NCBI GenBank assembly: GCA_001661515.1
Contig: LUVW01000039.1
Location: forward strand, 437,898-501,897
DNA: 64,000 nucleotides
Direction of reading: 5' to 3'
Origin: Capniomyces stellatus
Taxonomy: Eukaryota > Kickxellomycota > Harpellomycetes > Harpellales > Legeriomycetaceae
Shown: in pieces, positions 1 to 14,444 of the stretch
Position numbering within the stretch: the first letter of the stretch is position 1
Layout of the letters: every line of letters begins with the position of its first letter
Position numbers and translations under genes: made by a program
Notes under the pieces: model-generated
Seen by the model: the letters and a program-made list of their open reading frames with translations, nothing else
The model's database searches: none
Told to the model about the DNA's origin: nothing

Positions 1-3000
1 CGTGTGTTGTTGCTGGGGGTAATTAGCTCGGTTTTGGCGGGGATAGTACAGCCGTTGCTGACCTATTACTTTTCAGACTTTGTGGTTGTGTTTTTGAGGT
101 ACAACATGAGTGCTAAGGGAGCAGAGTTAGAGGTAGCAAATAATTACCTGAATGATAAATCCAAAGAGTATTGTCTAATGTTTGTGTATTTTGCGATATC
201 GGTTGGGATCGCTACGTTTGGAGAGTTCGTGTTTATGACAGTGGCGGCGGAAAAATACACAACTAGACTGAGGGAAATGTACTACAAGTCGATTCTTGGG
301 CAGGATTTGGGTTTTTTTGACATGAATAACGAGGGAGACTTTACTTCAAGGATATCAGTAGATATTTCAGCTATTCAAGATGGGATTGGGGAAAAGATGG
401 GGTATATGATCCAGTACTTGACAACATTCACAATAAACTATATTATAGTGTTTGCTAGGGGGTGGAAAATGGCGCTGGTGGCTTTGACAATAACTCCGGT
501 ATTGGTGCTAAATGTGTTTTTGATGGGAAAGTACGCAACCAAGTACTATATGGTGATACACGAGTACTCTTCGCAAGCAAGCGCAATGGCAGCTGAGGTG
601 TTGTCGTCTATAAGGACAGTGATAGCGTTTAATGCGCAATACCGGGAGCTGGAGCGATATGACACAAAGAACAAGCAAGCGGCTAAATCGGCTTTAAAGA
701 AAACTCTGGTTATTGGAGTGGGGCTAGGGCTGTTGAGTTTTTTCATATGCATAGCACATACGATATTGTTTGGCAGCGGATCGTACTTTATCAGGATAGG
801 AGAGTACTCTTTGGAGTCGGTTCTAGGGGTGTTTTATGCAGGATTGATGGGAGGATTTGCGCTTATATCAGCGTCGCCTTGTTTGTCGGCTTTGTCGGGG
901 GCAAAGGCAGCAGCAGTGCGGATATTTGCGATGATTGAGCATAGAAACGAGATAGATGTATTTGAAACAGAAAAGGGTGTGAAATGCGGGAAGCTTGGCG
1001 GCGACATAGAGTTTGAATCAGTGAGTTTCAGGTACCCATCAAGACCAGAGACTAAAGTGCTTGACGGGTTCAGCTTAAAGGTCAAAGCAGGGCAGAAAAT
1101 AGGACTGGTGGGCAAGTCGGGGTGTGGAAAATCGACAATAGTGTCGCTGCTGCAAAGATTCTACAGAATTGAGAGTGGGGCAGTTAAAATTGATGGGATA
1201 GACATTGGAGAGTATAATGTAAAGAGCCTGAGACAGAATATAGGGATTGTTAGTCAGGAGCCGGTGCTATTTGATGTTAGCATTTACCAAAACGTTGCGT
1301 GGGGAGGCAGGGACATTGAGAAGGAAATGCCTGGGCTTGATGAGGTGAAGCAGGCATGTAGAGACGCCAACATCCATGATTTTATTGATGGATTGCCCCA
1401 AAAGTACGACACGATTGTTGGCGAAAAGGGCACTTTGTTGTCTGGGGGGCAGAAGCAGAGGATAGCGATTGCTAGGGCACTGATCAGAAACCCGCCAATA
1501 CTGCTGCTTGACGAAGCAACGTCGGCGCTAGACACAGAGTCGGAGAAGCTGGTGCAGGAAGTGCTTGACAAGAACTCGGCAAACAGAACAACAATAACAA
1601 TTGCCCACAGACTGTCCACTGTAATTGATGCAGACCAGATTTATGTGTGCGGGAAAGGAACTGTTATTGAGCACGGAACACATAGTGAGTTGTTGGCTAT
1701 GGATGGGCACTATGCAGGGCTGGTCAAAGCGCAGGCGATTAAAGAGGCCAATCTGGCAAGTGAAGTGGGCAGCAGCAGCAGGAATACCCCAGCTCCAGAT
1801 TCAGGAAAACCGAGTCTGTATTTGAGCCCAAGAGCTCTAAATCTTGAAGGCAAGGATAATGATAAGGATGAGAGCGCGTTGAATGTAGAATCTGGAATCG
1901 ATTCGGGAGTAAAGGTGGGGAAGGATGTGGATGTGGTTGGAAAGTCTGGAAAGCAGGGTAAAGTTGGGGTTGCTGGACTGGTGCATGTTTTCTGGATGAA
2001 TTCAGATCAGCTAAAATCGTTTATTCCCGGGATTATCTCGTCTGCGGCAGAGGGTTGTGTAATGCCGCTGCTGGCTATATTTCTTTCAAGCATCTTAACA
2101 TCGTTGAACATCCCAGATCCAGCTGAGCAAAAGTCGGCAACATTGCTTTATGCGATGGCATTCATTGCGCTGGCAGTGGCGGCATTTGCATCCAATCTTG
2201 GGCGTACATACTTTTTTGGCTACGGATCGCAAAAGCTGGCCTTTAAGCTGCGCCATGATTTGTTCAAGACGCTGTTGAAGCAGGACGCTTCGTTTTTTGA
2301 CATCAAGGCTAACGGAACCGGTGCACTGACCATGCATTTGTCAAGCGACGTTGAAAACATTGACCGGTTTGGAAGCAATGTTTTGCCTCTGCTGTTTTCT
2401 AACGTTGTTTCGACTATTGCTGGCATAACCATTGGCTTTGTCTACGATTGGAGGCTGGCCCTGGTTGTGCTTGTAGCTCTGCCTGTTCTCCTTTACTCGG
2501 AGCTTCTGCAAAAGCTGACTTCCTCGGGAGCATCGCAGGTCAGCAAGGCCGAGTTGGAAGCTGCAGCTCAGGAAGCTGCCGAGTCCATTTCAAACATCCG
2601 AACCGTCGCTGCATTGTCGCTTGAACACACGCTCTACAACTCCTTTTGCAACGCAAACAAGGCGCCTTATAAACACGCAATCAGAAAAATCATCCACAGT
2701 GGCATCTCCTACTCTGTAGGCCAGGCAAACATGTTTTTGTTCTACGCTCTAGTCCTATACGTCGGCTCCCGCTTTATTCTAAGTGGCACTCTCACTGTCC
2801 AAAACATGTTTACCTCCATGTACGCCATTATTTTCATCAGCTCCTCTGTCACCCAAACCCTTATGCATACTGCCATTGTCCCCGAAGCAATAGCCTCCGC
2901 TCATAAAATCCTGTCTACTCTAGCCAAGCGCCCTACTATCCACACAGACCGCCACCCTGGCCCTGATCCAGAAAACCGAACCGGTGCTGTCGACATAAAA

Positions 3001-3723
3001 AACGCCGTCTTCTCCTACCCAACACGTCCCCAGGTACAAGTACTCAAAAATGTTTCCATTGACGTGTTGTCTGGAATGAAGATTGCCATTGTAGGCAGCT
3101 CTGGCTCCGGAAAGTCCACCATCGTCGGCCTTCTAATCAGACTCTACGACCTTTCATCTGGCTCAATCACCATTGACCAGCACAACATCAGGCATTTCCC
3201 TCTAAACAAACTCCGTGATTCTCTGTCTCTGGTTGACCAAGAACCTGTCCTCTTTGACATTTCTATTGCTGACAACATTCGCTACAGCGACCCCAACTTT
3301 ACCGACTACGAGGTTGAGCAGGCCGCAATCTCCGCCAACATCCACCACGAAATTCTCAACTTGCCCGATGGATACAGCACCAGAGTTGGTGGAAATGGCG
3401 GGCTTTTAAGTGGTGGCCAGAAACAGAGAATCGCTATTGCCCGCGCGCTAATCAAAAACCCCAAGCTTCTGCTATTTGATGAAGCCACCTCTGCTCTTGA
3501 CACCGAGTCTGAAGCCATTGTCCAAGCTGCACTGGACAATGCTTCAGTTGGGAGAACCACCATCACCATTGCCCATAGGCTATCAACCATCCAAAACTCT
3601 GATCTCATCTATGTAATGCAGAATGGCCACGTGGTTGAACGCGGCGACCATTCATCCTTGATTGGTCTAAACGGTGTATATACCTCCCTTGTTAATAGAC
3701 AGTCTTTAAATATATCGCAATAA
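1..3723 (+). CDS. ABC transporter, full ABCB/P-glycoprotein (MDR) type, 5'-truncated by the window edge
   Basis: Open from the window edge to TAA at 3721-3723, about 1239 codons visible, so the N-terminus lies outside. The layout is TMD-NBD-TMD-NBD of a full ABCB exporter in one chain. NBD1 has Walker A GKSGCGKST near residue 370, signature LSGGQKQR, Walker B ILLLDEATSALD and the H-loop in IAHRLST. NBD2 repeats these with GSSGSGKST near residue 1030, LSGGQKQR and LLLFDEATSALD. Both sites look competent for ATP hydrolysis. A Ser/Asp/Lys-rich linker (about residues 600-655) joins the halves, as in MDR proteins. The family exports hydrophobic compounds or peptides across plasma or vacuolar membranes; the substrate cannot be read here. 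No intron is seen. Codon choice changes strongly along the gene: G-ending in the first half, C-ending from about 2.2 kb on. It converges on the protease gene at 4005-6773. Confidence 0.95.
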   Translation, partial: RVLLLGVISSVLAGIVQPLLTYYFSDFVVVFLRYNMSAKGAELEVANNYLNDKSKEYCLMFVYFAISVGIATFGEFVFMTVAAEKYTTRLREMYYKSILGQDLGFFDMNNEGDFTSRISVDISAIQDGIGEKMGYMIQYLTTFTINYIIVFARGWKMALVALTITPVLVLNVFLMGKYATKYYMVIHEYSSQASAMAAEVLSSIRTVIAFNAQYRELERYDTKNKQAAKSALKKTLVIGVGLGLLSFFICIAHTILFGSGSYFIRIGEYSLESVLGVFYAGLMGGFALISASPCLSALSGAKAAAVRIFAMIEHRNEIDVFETEKGVKCGKLGGDIEFESVSFRYPSRPETKVLDGFSLKVKAGQKIGLVGKSGCGKSTIVSLLQRFYRIESGAVKIDGIDIGEYNVKSLRQNIGIVSQEPVLFDVSIYQNVAWGGRDIEKEMPGLDEVKQACRDANIHDFIDGLPQKYDTIVGEKGTLLSGGQKQRIAIARALIRNPPILLLDEATSALDTESEKLVQEVLDKNSANRTTITIAHRLSTVIDADQIYVCGKGTVIEHGTHSELLAMDGHYAGLVKAQAIKEANLASEVGSSSRNTPAPDSGKPSLYLSPRALNLEGKDNDKDESALNVESGIDSGVKVGKDVDVVGKSGKQGKVGVAGLVHVFWMNSDQLKSFIPGIISSAAEGCVMPLLAIFLSSILTSLNIPDPAEQKSATLLYAMAFIALAVAAFASNLGRTYFFGYGSQKLAFKLRHDLFKTLLKQDASFFDIKANGTGALTMHLSSDVENIDRFGSNVLPLLFSNVVSTIAGITIGFVYDWRLALVVLVALPVLLYSELLQKLTSSGASQVSKAELEAAAQEAAESISNIRTVAALSLEHTLYNSFCNANKAPYKHAIRKIIHSGISYSVGQANMFLFYALVLYVGSRFILSGTLTVQNMFTSMYAIIFISSSVTQTLMHTAIVPEAIASAHKILSTLAKRPTIHTDRHPGPDPENRTGAVDIKNAVFSYPTRPQVQVLKNVSIDVLSGMKIAIVGSSGSGKSTIVGLLIRLYDLSSGSITIDQHNIRHFPLNKLRDSLSLVDQEPVLFDISIADNIRYSDPNFTDYEVEQAAISANIHHEILNLPDGYSTRVGGNGGLLSGGQKQRIAIARALIKNPKLLLFDEATSALDTESEAIVQAALDNASVGRTTITIAHRLSTIQNSDLIYVMQNGHVVERGDHSSLIGLNGVYTSLVNRQSLNISQ

Positions 3724-4004
3724 CTATATTACTAACCAACTGCTTACTATTTTTTTTTTCATTTTCACTTTAGCTTTATTTACCAACTAATTTATTGGTT
3801 TTTTTTTTTTTTTTTACAAATTTTACTGATGAAATCAAACAACCTTATAAAACATCATTGCAAATTCTAGTCTTCATAAATTTCAAGCTGATCCTCTTTG
3901 AAAATATCATTCAGATCACAACATTGGCCCACACTCCCCTCTGCTGCTTCTAAACTGGCCATCCTATCTTTGATTGTTTAATTGCCATCACCTTCTGGTA
4001 ATGG
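3724..4004. other. convergent intergenic spacer with poly-T tracts
   Basis: This 281-bp spacer separates the 3' ends of the ABC transporter (+) and the first protease (-). It holds poly-T runs near 3750 and 3800 and no credible ORF. It presumably carries both 3' UTRs and poly(A) sites. Confidence 0.6.
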
Positions 4005-6773
<2,769 letters not shown>

Positions 6774-8868
6774 GGCTATTTCCTTTTCCTTTTACTTTTT
6801 CTCTTGTTTTTTTTTTTACCTTTTACCTTTTACTGCACTCTTTTGCACTGTTGTTTTTTTTTGGTCCTGATACTGCTTTTATACTGATATTGATGTCTTT
6901 TCTTTCCCCTTTGCTTTTAAGAAATTAATAAACAAAGTCTGATCTTGGATTATTGTTGTACTTGGGTTATCTACAATTGGGTTACTGTTGTGTTATAGCT
7001 ACTGTTTCTCAAGAGCATATATTTATATACTTATTATCTGGTTTGTTGCTTTTTGGAAACTTTAGAGCCGTTGTTGCTATATAATTTATTTACACAAAAT
7101 TTCTTATTATTTAATTAGGTGGGTGTTTAGGCCTACTATTAACATTAGATTATTATATTTAACAAAAATGTGTATATATTTTAAACTTGAAACATATACA
7201 CTACAAAAATTAGAGTTTTATAAAAAAAAAGATTAGCTGCTATATTAGGTTTATAATCTTAAAGTTCGTCTGTAACAGTTTATATATCAACTTTTGGACT
7301 CTCAGTGTTTTATTTTCCTTCTATTTCAGTTTCAGTTTTGCTTTTATATTTGGTTAGGTTTGCTTGCTTTAGGATTTAAATCCTGAAATACTGTACAGCT
7401 CGAATAACCCTCTTCACCACTCGTCCTTGCACTCACCCTCCAACTTGACGTTCCAGCTTTACTTGAAATACTCTAACATCATTCACATAATATACACGCT
7501 CTCGTGCAAATATGTATCTAGTTCCTTCCTTTTAATTATTGTTGCACTGCTACGACCGTATCACTTTTACAGCTCAACGGAGTTTAGTTATTTTACCAAT
7601 TGATGTATAGCTAAATCGCTATTACAGCTCATTGTTCCTATAACACTAAGCCTCGGCCCTTTCTATTTATTTTTATGTTGATGTTTTAACCACATTATCT
7701 GCTGTTACCTAGAGTATCTGGATTGTTTTTAATTTCACTAGTAGCATGCTCCGAAGCTCTGGGATTGGATTATTAACCATCAAACATCGCTCCCCCAGTG
7801 TTTTTCTAATTCTTTTTTACTTTAAACGTTCTGCCTCCTATTTTTCTAGCCTAAATTGCGTTTGCACACCAACCCATTTATGTTTTGATTTTTTACTTTT
7901 CTTCTCCCAAACTCAAACTTGTTTACATCAATATTTTCATTCAATTTTGTATTGACTATACCCAAGGCACTATATTTGTACCTTTAAAAAACGAGTGTTT
8001 GTATACTTGATTGATTCAAAAACAACATTATCGATTTATTTAGCAACCATGTGTTAAACCTGGCCAACTAGCTGAGCTTGGACATTATTACTACACTTCA
8101 CATCCCCACATCATAATTCTTATCCAAATTCAAATTATATCTGCTGTTCAACCATTTCCACTGAACTTCAATGCCCGCGTTATTAATCTGTCATAATTGG
8201 CGCTTTTTTGCTTTTCAAAACGAGCTATTTTGCAAATGAAAATGTTTATACAGCAAGGACTATAATATACTTTTCTTTTCTTTTCTTTTCCTTTCTTATT
8301 AAAGTTTAACTATTTTATTTTTTAAATTTTTTCTTAAAGTTTTGACCTTTCTCTTTGGTACTGTACAATTATTGGTATGTTGTATTCCCTGAATCATTGC
8401 GCTGGAACACTCCTAGATACTGTATACGGCCAGATTGGCATACCTGATATATCTGGCCACCTATTATATTCGATTCTAGACCTAGCTAGTTGGGAACTGT
8501 TTTCATCAATCCAATTTATTTCTCTTAAACATGATCATCTGTTTTGTTTGTTGTAATTAAATTTGCAAGTGGCCGATTTGGTTTTGTTTTGAGACAACCT
8601 CTTGACGCCGAAACTAACGATGCCTTTTCACAATTACCTACAATAAACTCATAAATATCAAATATCAAATATCAAACAAAGAGAAAAAACACCAACCAAA
8701 TAACCAAATACAATTGTGTGTAAAGTTGCTTATGTTTACATTTAAAGTATATTAGATAAATACAACAGCATTTAAGCAGCAATAAAAAACTTCTTGAATA
8801 GCTATCAACTCAAAACATGTATAAAAATAACTATATTTTTAGCTCTGCTAAAAAGCTAAAAATCCCAC
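6774..8868. other. 2.1-kb AT-rich intergenic region
   Basis: It separates the start of protease A (6773) from the stop of protease B (8869). It is AT-rich with T-runs immediately upstream of the protease A start codon, consistent with a promoter. Small ORFs (for example 7746-7955) have random-looking AT-rich composition and I do not accept them. I see no RNA gene or mobile element. Confidence 0.5.
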
Positions 8869-11124
8869 TCATCTCTTTTTTAATTCATACCCCAAGCCAA
8901 CATTGACAGAGTCACCTCTCTTGGCTAGTCTTCCTGGTTCTTTAATTTCCATAAAACTACGTTTTAATTTCCTTCCGTAAACGGTATGCGCACTGCTTCC
9001 TGTTCCAGAAACAACATTTATAACCTCATACGTTGATGTAGGCGTGGGTGTAAGTGTGGGCGTGGAGTCCCCTGTTATATCATAGACTTTTATCAAATAC
9101 ATGCTTTGGAAAGATCCGGAGTTGGCTGGGATTTGTATTAGGCTTCCTTCGATTCCATTTGTAATTATTCCATCATTGTTAGCACCAACCCTCATATTGT
9201 CCAGTATCCTGGCTGCGGGACTTGCAGGACTAGGCGCTGGTACACTGACCGAAGTGGAAGACACCTGTATATTTATGCTAGTCTGTACTTGTGATATGGT
9301 TTCAATTATAACTGACTGACCTTCGCCAGCACCATTGTTCTGTTCTGCCGAACTACTTGAAGGCGCAACTCCGGCACTACTGGCCACTTGTGATGCCACA
9401 GTCTCTGAACCAGGGGCTGGCGTTAAACCTGGGCCTGCTGTTGTTGCAGGAGCAGGTGCTGGTGCTGGTGCTGGTGCTGGTGCTGGTGCTGGTGCTGGTG
9501 CTGGTGCTGGTGCTGGTGCTGGGGTAGCTACAGGGACTGCTCCTGTAACGGTTGGTAAAATTATGGCGGAACTTTGTGCTAATGCAGAAGTTGAGCCAAT
9601 TATCAAAGAAGAGGCCGATGCTGTGCTCAACAGTGGGGTTACTACAGGCAATGAAGGTAAAGCAGGAATGTTGGGCAGCGGAATGCTTGGTGGTAAGCTT
9701 ATACTAGGACTTGCAACTGACATGGTAGGCAAAGTAGGTATGCCTGGATTTAGCGCTGGTGCTAGATTTGATAATAGACTTAGGGGTATCAATGCCGATT
9801 TTATGGCAGTTACTGATGCTGTTGGGGCCATACCAGTTATTGGAACTGCACCACTTGTTGAAACAGCGTTTGTTGGGCAACTTAAAACCGTTACGTTTGT
9901 TATTTCATAAACAAGTACAAGCGAACCTATTGTTGTTCTAGACCTAGTATCCACAGTCGTTTGTGTTGCTGTTGGAGTTGGGACTGCAGGTGTTGGAGCT
10001 ACAACCTGGTTAACCACCGCAATTGGGCTAGCAACTATCGAGACCATTCCTGCGGCGTTTGTAGGAACAGCAATAGGAATAGAGACAGATATTGGAATAG
10101 GAATACTTGGTGGTACAATAGATGTTTGTGATGGTTGTGCCGGTGCCATACTACCTCCGCCAACTGTGGGTATAGAATTGCCGCTTATAATGGCTGTGTT
10201 TAAAGATACTGAGCTAGCTGGTTCACCCGGATTATACATCAATTCGTTTTTGTTGACGCCTGTTATTTGATTAATATAGTCTAGAAAGAACGATGGCCTG
10301 GCATAAAAACCTGCGCCGCTTGGATCACCACAAACCGGTTTTTCGGGGTGTGAAGGTGTGTCCCCATAACTCAAGATGCCTGCCAATGTTGTCTTTCCGT
10401 TAGCCTCTTTGTAGTACAGTGGCCCGCCCGAGTCGCCATAACAAGTATCGTAGTTGCTTGGCTTTGTGCTTGTACACAGAAGCTGCCCGTTAAGATTATA
10501 CCCAGAGGTGATTGTTTTGCAAAACTCTACATCTCCAACAAGCAAGTTGACTTTTTGCAAGTCGGTAACTGCACCTGACCCCGGAGCTTGTTTGACTGCC
10601 CCCCACCCTGCGCCCACCAAGGTGGTTCCTGGCGGTGGTAAGGTTTGAGTAAACTGTATCTTTTCTGCGACACCCGGGCTTAGTTGGATTGGTGAGCTTA
10701 GTTCGAGAATAGCAATGTCGTTTTGGACATTTGCAGAATTTGGGTCATATCCTGGATTAACATTGATTTTTTTTACTGGGATAAACTTTTGCAGCTTTCT
10801 ATCCGAGCTTCCATAGCCCACTTCTATTTGGGACTCTTGCAATCTGTTTGCGGTAGGGTACATACAATGTGCTGCGGTCAAAACAAAATTCTCATTTATA
10901 ATCGACCCACCACAAGTAAACTTGGTTCCATTGTTGGTTATTGAAAGAGATACTATATAAGGAAACTCGTTGGTTGATGCTGCTACACCGTTAATGATAC
11001 GCGTATTGTCATCCTTTGACACTTCGATTTCTGTGCCTTTAATCGGATGGAACAATGAATATACAGTTGTTGACAAAGCTAAAAGTAGAAAAGTTGATCT
11101 AAACAATACCAAGGCTGACTTCAT
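8869..11124 (-). CDS. Secreted trypsin-like serine protease (S1A) with Ser/Thr/Pro-rich tail (protease B)
   Basis: 751 aa, single exon. Signal peptide about 1-23, then a propeptide ending DDNTR|IING (Ile43). The triad is intact: His86 in TAAHC, Asp136 in NDIAIL, Ser232 in CYGDSGGPL. Asp226 at the 189 position predicts trypsin specificity. The catalytic domain ends near residue 295 and closely resembles protease A, including SYGDTP and GAGFYARPSFF. The tail is rich in Ser, Thr, Ala, Pro and Val, with a pure Ala-Pro run of about 13 units encoded at 9446-9523. Near the C-terminus are dibasic sites (KLKR|S, LAKR|G, final KKR) that resemble kexin sites and could release small C-terminal peptides; that is inference. 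The tail suggests an O-glycosylated, wall-associated or extended secreted enzyme. An 8-bp satellite begins 160 bp upstream of the start codon. Confidence 0.93.
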   Translation of the reverse strand: MKSALVLFRSTFLLLALSTTVYSLFHPIKGTEIEVSKDDNTRIINGVAASTNEFPYIVSLSITNNGTKFTCGGSIINENFVLTAAHCMYPTANRLQESQIEVGYGSSDRKLQKFIPVKKINVNPGYDPNSANVQNDIAILELSSPIQLSPGVAEKIQFTQTLPPPGTTLVGAGWGAVKQAPGSGAVTDLQKVNLLVGDVEFCKTITSGYNLNGQLLCTSTKPSNYDTCYGDSGGPLYYKEANGKTTLAGILSYGDTPSHPEKPVCGDPSGAGFYARPSFFLDYINQITGVNKNELMYNPGEPASSVSLNTAIISGNSIPTVGGGSMAPAQPSQTSIVPPSIPIPISVSIPIAVPTNAAGMVSIVASPIAVVNQVVAPTPAVPTPTATQTTVDTRSRTTIGSLVLVYEITNVTVLSCPTNAVSTSGAVPITGMAPTASVTAIKSALIPLSLLSNLAPALNPGIPTLPTMSVASPSISLPPSIPLPNIPALPSLPVVTPLLSTASASSLIIGSTSALAQSSAIILPTVTGAVPVATPAPAPAPAPAPAPAPAPAPAPAPAPATTAGPGLTPAPGSETVASQVASSAGVAPSSSSAEQNNGAGEGQSVIIETISQVQTSINIQVSSTSVSVPAPSPASPAARILDNMRVGANNDGIITNGIEGSLIQIPANSGSFQSMYLIKVYDITGDSTPTLTPTPTSTYEVINVVSGTGSSAHTVYGRKLKRSFMEIKEPGRLAKRGDSVNVGLGYELKKR
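9446..9523. repeat. (GCTGGT)n array encoding Ala-Pro in protease B
   Basis: About 13 hexanucleotide units. On the coding (minus) strand the codons are GCA CCA or GCA CCT-like. The Ala-Pro tract of protease A uses GCT CCT instead. The same dipeptide has therefore probably expanded independently in the two paralogues. Confidence 0.93.
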
Positions 11125-13303
<2,179 letters not shown>

Positions 13304-13804
13304 ATGGCTTTACCACGAGTATTCTTTGACGTTTCAGCCAAGGGCAAAGCTCTTGGTCGTATCATTATGGAGCTCAAAACCGATGTAGCCCCAAAGACAG
13401 CCGAGAACTTCCGCGCGTTGTGCACTGGTGAAAAAGGGTTTGGGTACAAAGGATCTTCATTCCACAGAATAATCCCACAATTCATGCTCCAAGGTGGAGA
13501 TTTCACCAACCACAACGGCACTGGAGGAAAGTCAATCTATGGAAACAAATTCAGCGATGAAAATTTCACCTTGAAACACACTGGTCCAGGAATCCTCTCA
13601 ATGGCCAACGCTGGACCAAACACCAATGGATCGCAATTCTTCATCACCACCATCAAAACACCATGGTTGGATGGAAAGCATGTTGTATTTGGAAGCGTTG
13701 TTGAGGGTCAAAGCGTTGTTGATGAGATTGAAAGTTTGGGCACTGATTCTGGCAGGCCTTCAGCCAAAGTCACAATTGAGGATTCAGGTGAAATCAAAGC
13801 TTAA
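13304..13804 (+). CDS. CPR1: Cyclophilin A-type peptidyl-prolyl cis-trans isomerase
   Basis: 166 aa, the usual size of a single-domain cyclophilin, without signal or targeting peptide and so cytosolic or nuclear. It catalyses cis-trans isomerisation of Xaa-Pro bonds in protein folding. Active-site signatures are present: [15 protein letters not shown] with the catalytic Arg, the Phe and the Gln; NGSQFFITT; and [12 protein letters not shown] with the Trp that binds cyclosporin A. The start is preceded by an A-rich leader (AACAAAAATGG), a favourable context. No intron is apparent. Substrates are broad in this family and cannot be inferred here. Confidence 0.97.
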   Translation: MALPRVFFDVSAKGKALGRIIMELKTDVAPKTAENFRALCTGEKGFGYKGSSFHRIIPQFMLQGGDFTNHNGTGGKSIYGNKFSDENFTLKHTGPGILSMANAGPNTNGSQFFITTIKTPWLDGKHVVFGSVVEGQSVVDEIESLGTDSGRPSAKVTIEDSGEIKA

Positions 13805-14444
13805 GGATGATGACTGTTTGGTGTGATGTGGCTTGGTATCTTTCATATTTCTTTAAAGTTATTTTACTACTTTTTTTTCGCTATTTTTTCTATTTTTTTT
13901 TCCATTTTTTTTTTGTTGATAGATGCTTGTTACTCGCAATGTTCTATTAAACTGAAACATACTTGAATTAAATCAAATATATTGTTACAAACAGCGCTGG
14001 TGCCGACAATGTTGGATGTCCTATCATAGTTACCATATCTATGGTATATTTTATCACAGTTACAGAGCTATGATACATTTTGCCATGTCTGGCGCCATTA
14101 TTATACATTTTCCAAGTCTGCTTAATTAAATTACGGCTTATCTACAATTGATTACGAGTTTTAAACCAAACGAATATGAAACAATCTGCAATCATTTCAA
14201 TCAAATGGAAGAAAAAACTGGTGACTAATTTACCTTTCTTTAAGAGCCAAATAATGAGAAACGTTAAACAATAGTGCTATATAAAGCAAATAACCATTTT
14301 TGCGTTGTGATTTACATTTATATACCAATTGTTGTTTACTATTTATTTTTGTATCAATTCTTTTTATTTTTAAGCATTAACAATCTTTTTTGGTCATCAA
14401 CAAGCACAAATATATAAGAGAGATACATATATAACCCAGCTACT
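13805..14444. other. Cyclophilin 3' region and PCS60 upstream region
   Basis: A 640-bp AT-rich spacer with poly-T tracts just after the cyclophilin stop. A TATA-like TATATAAGAG sits about 30 bp before the PCS60 start codon (14410-14420). No coding potential is seen. Confidence 0.45.
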
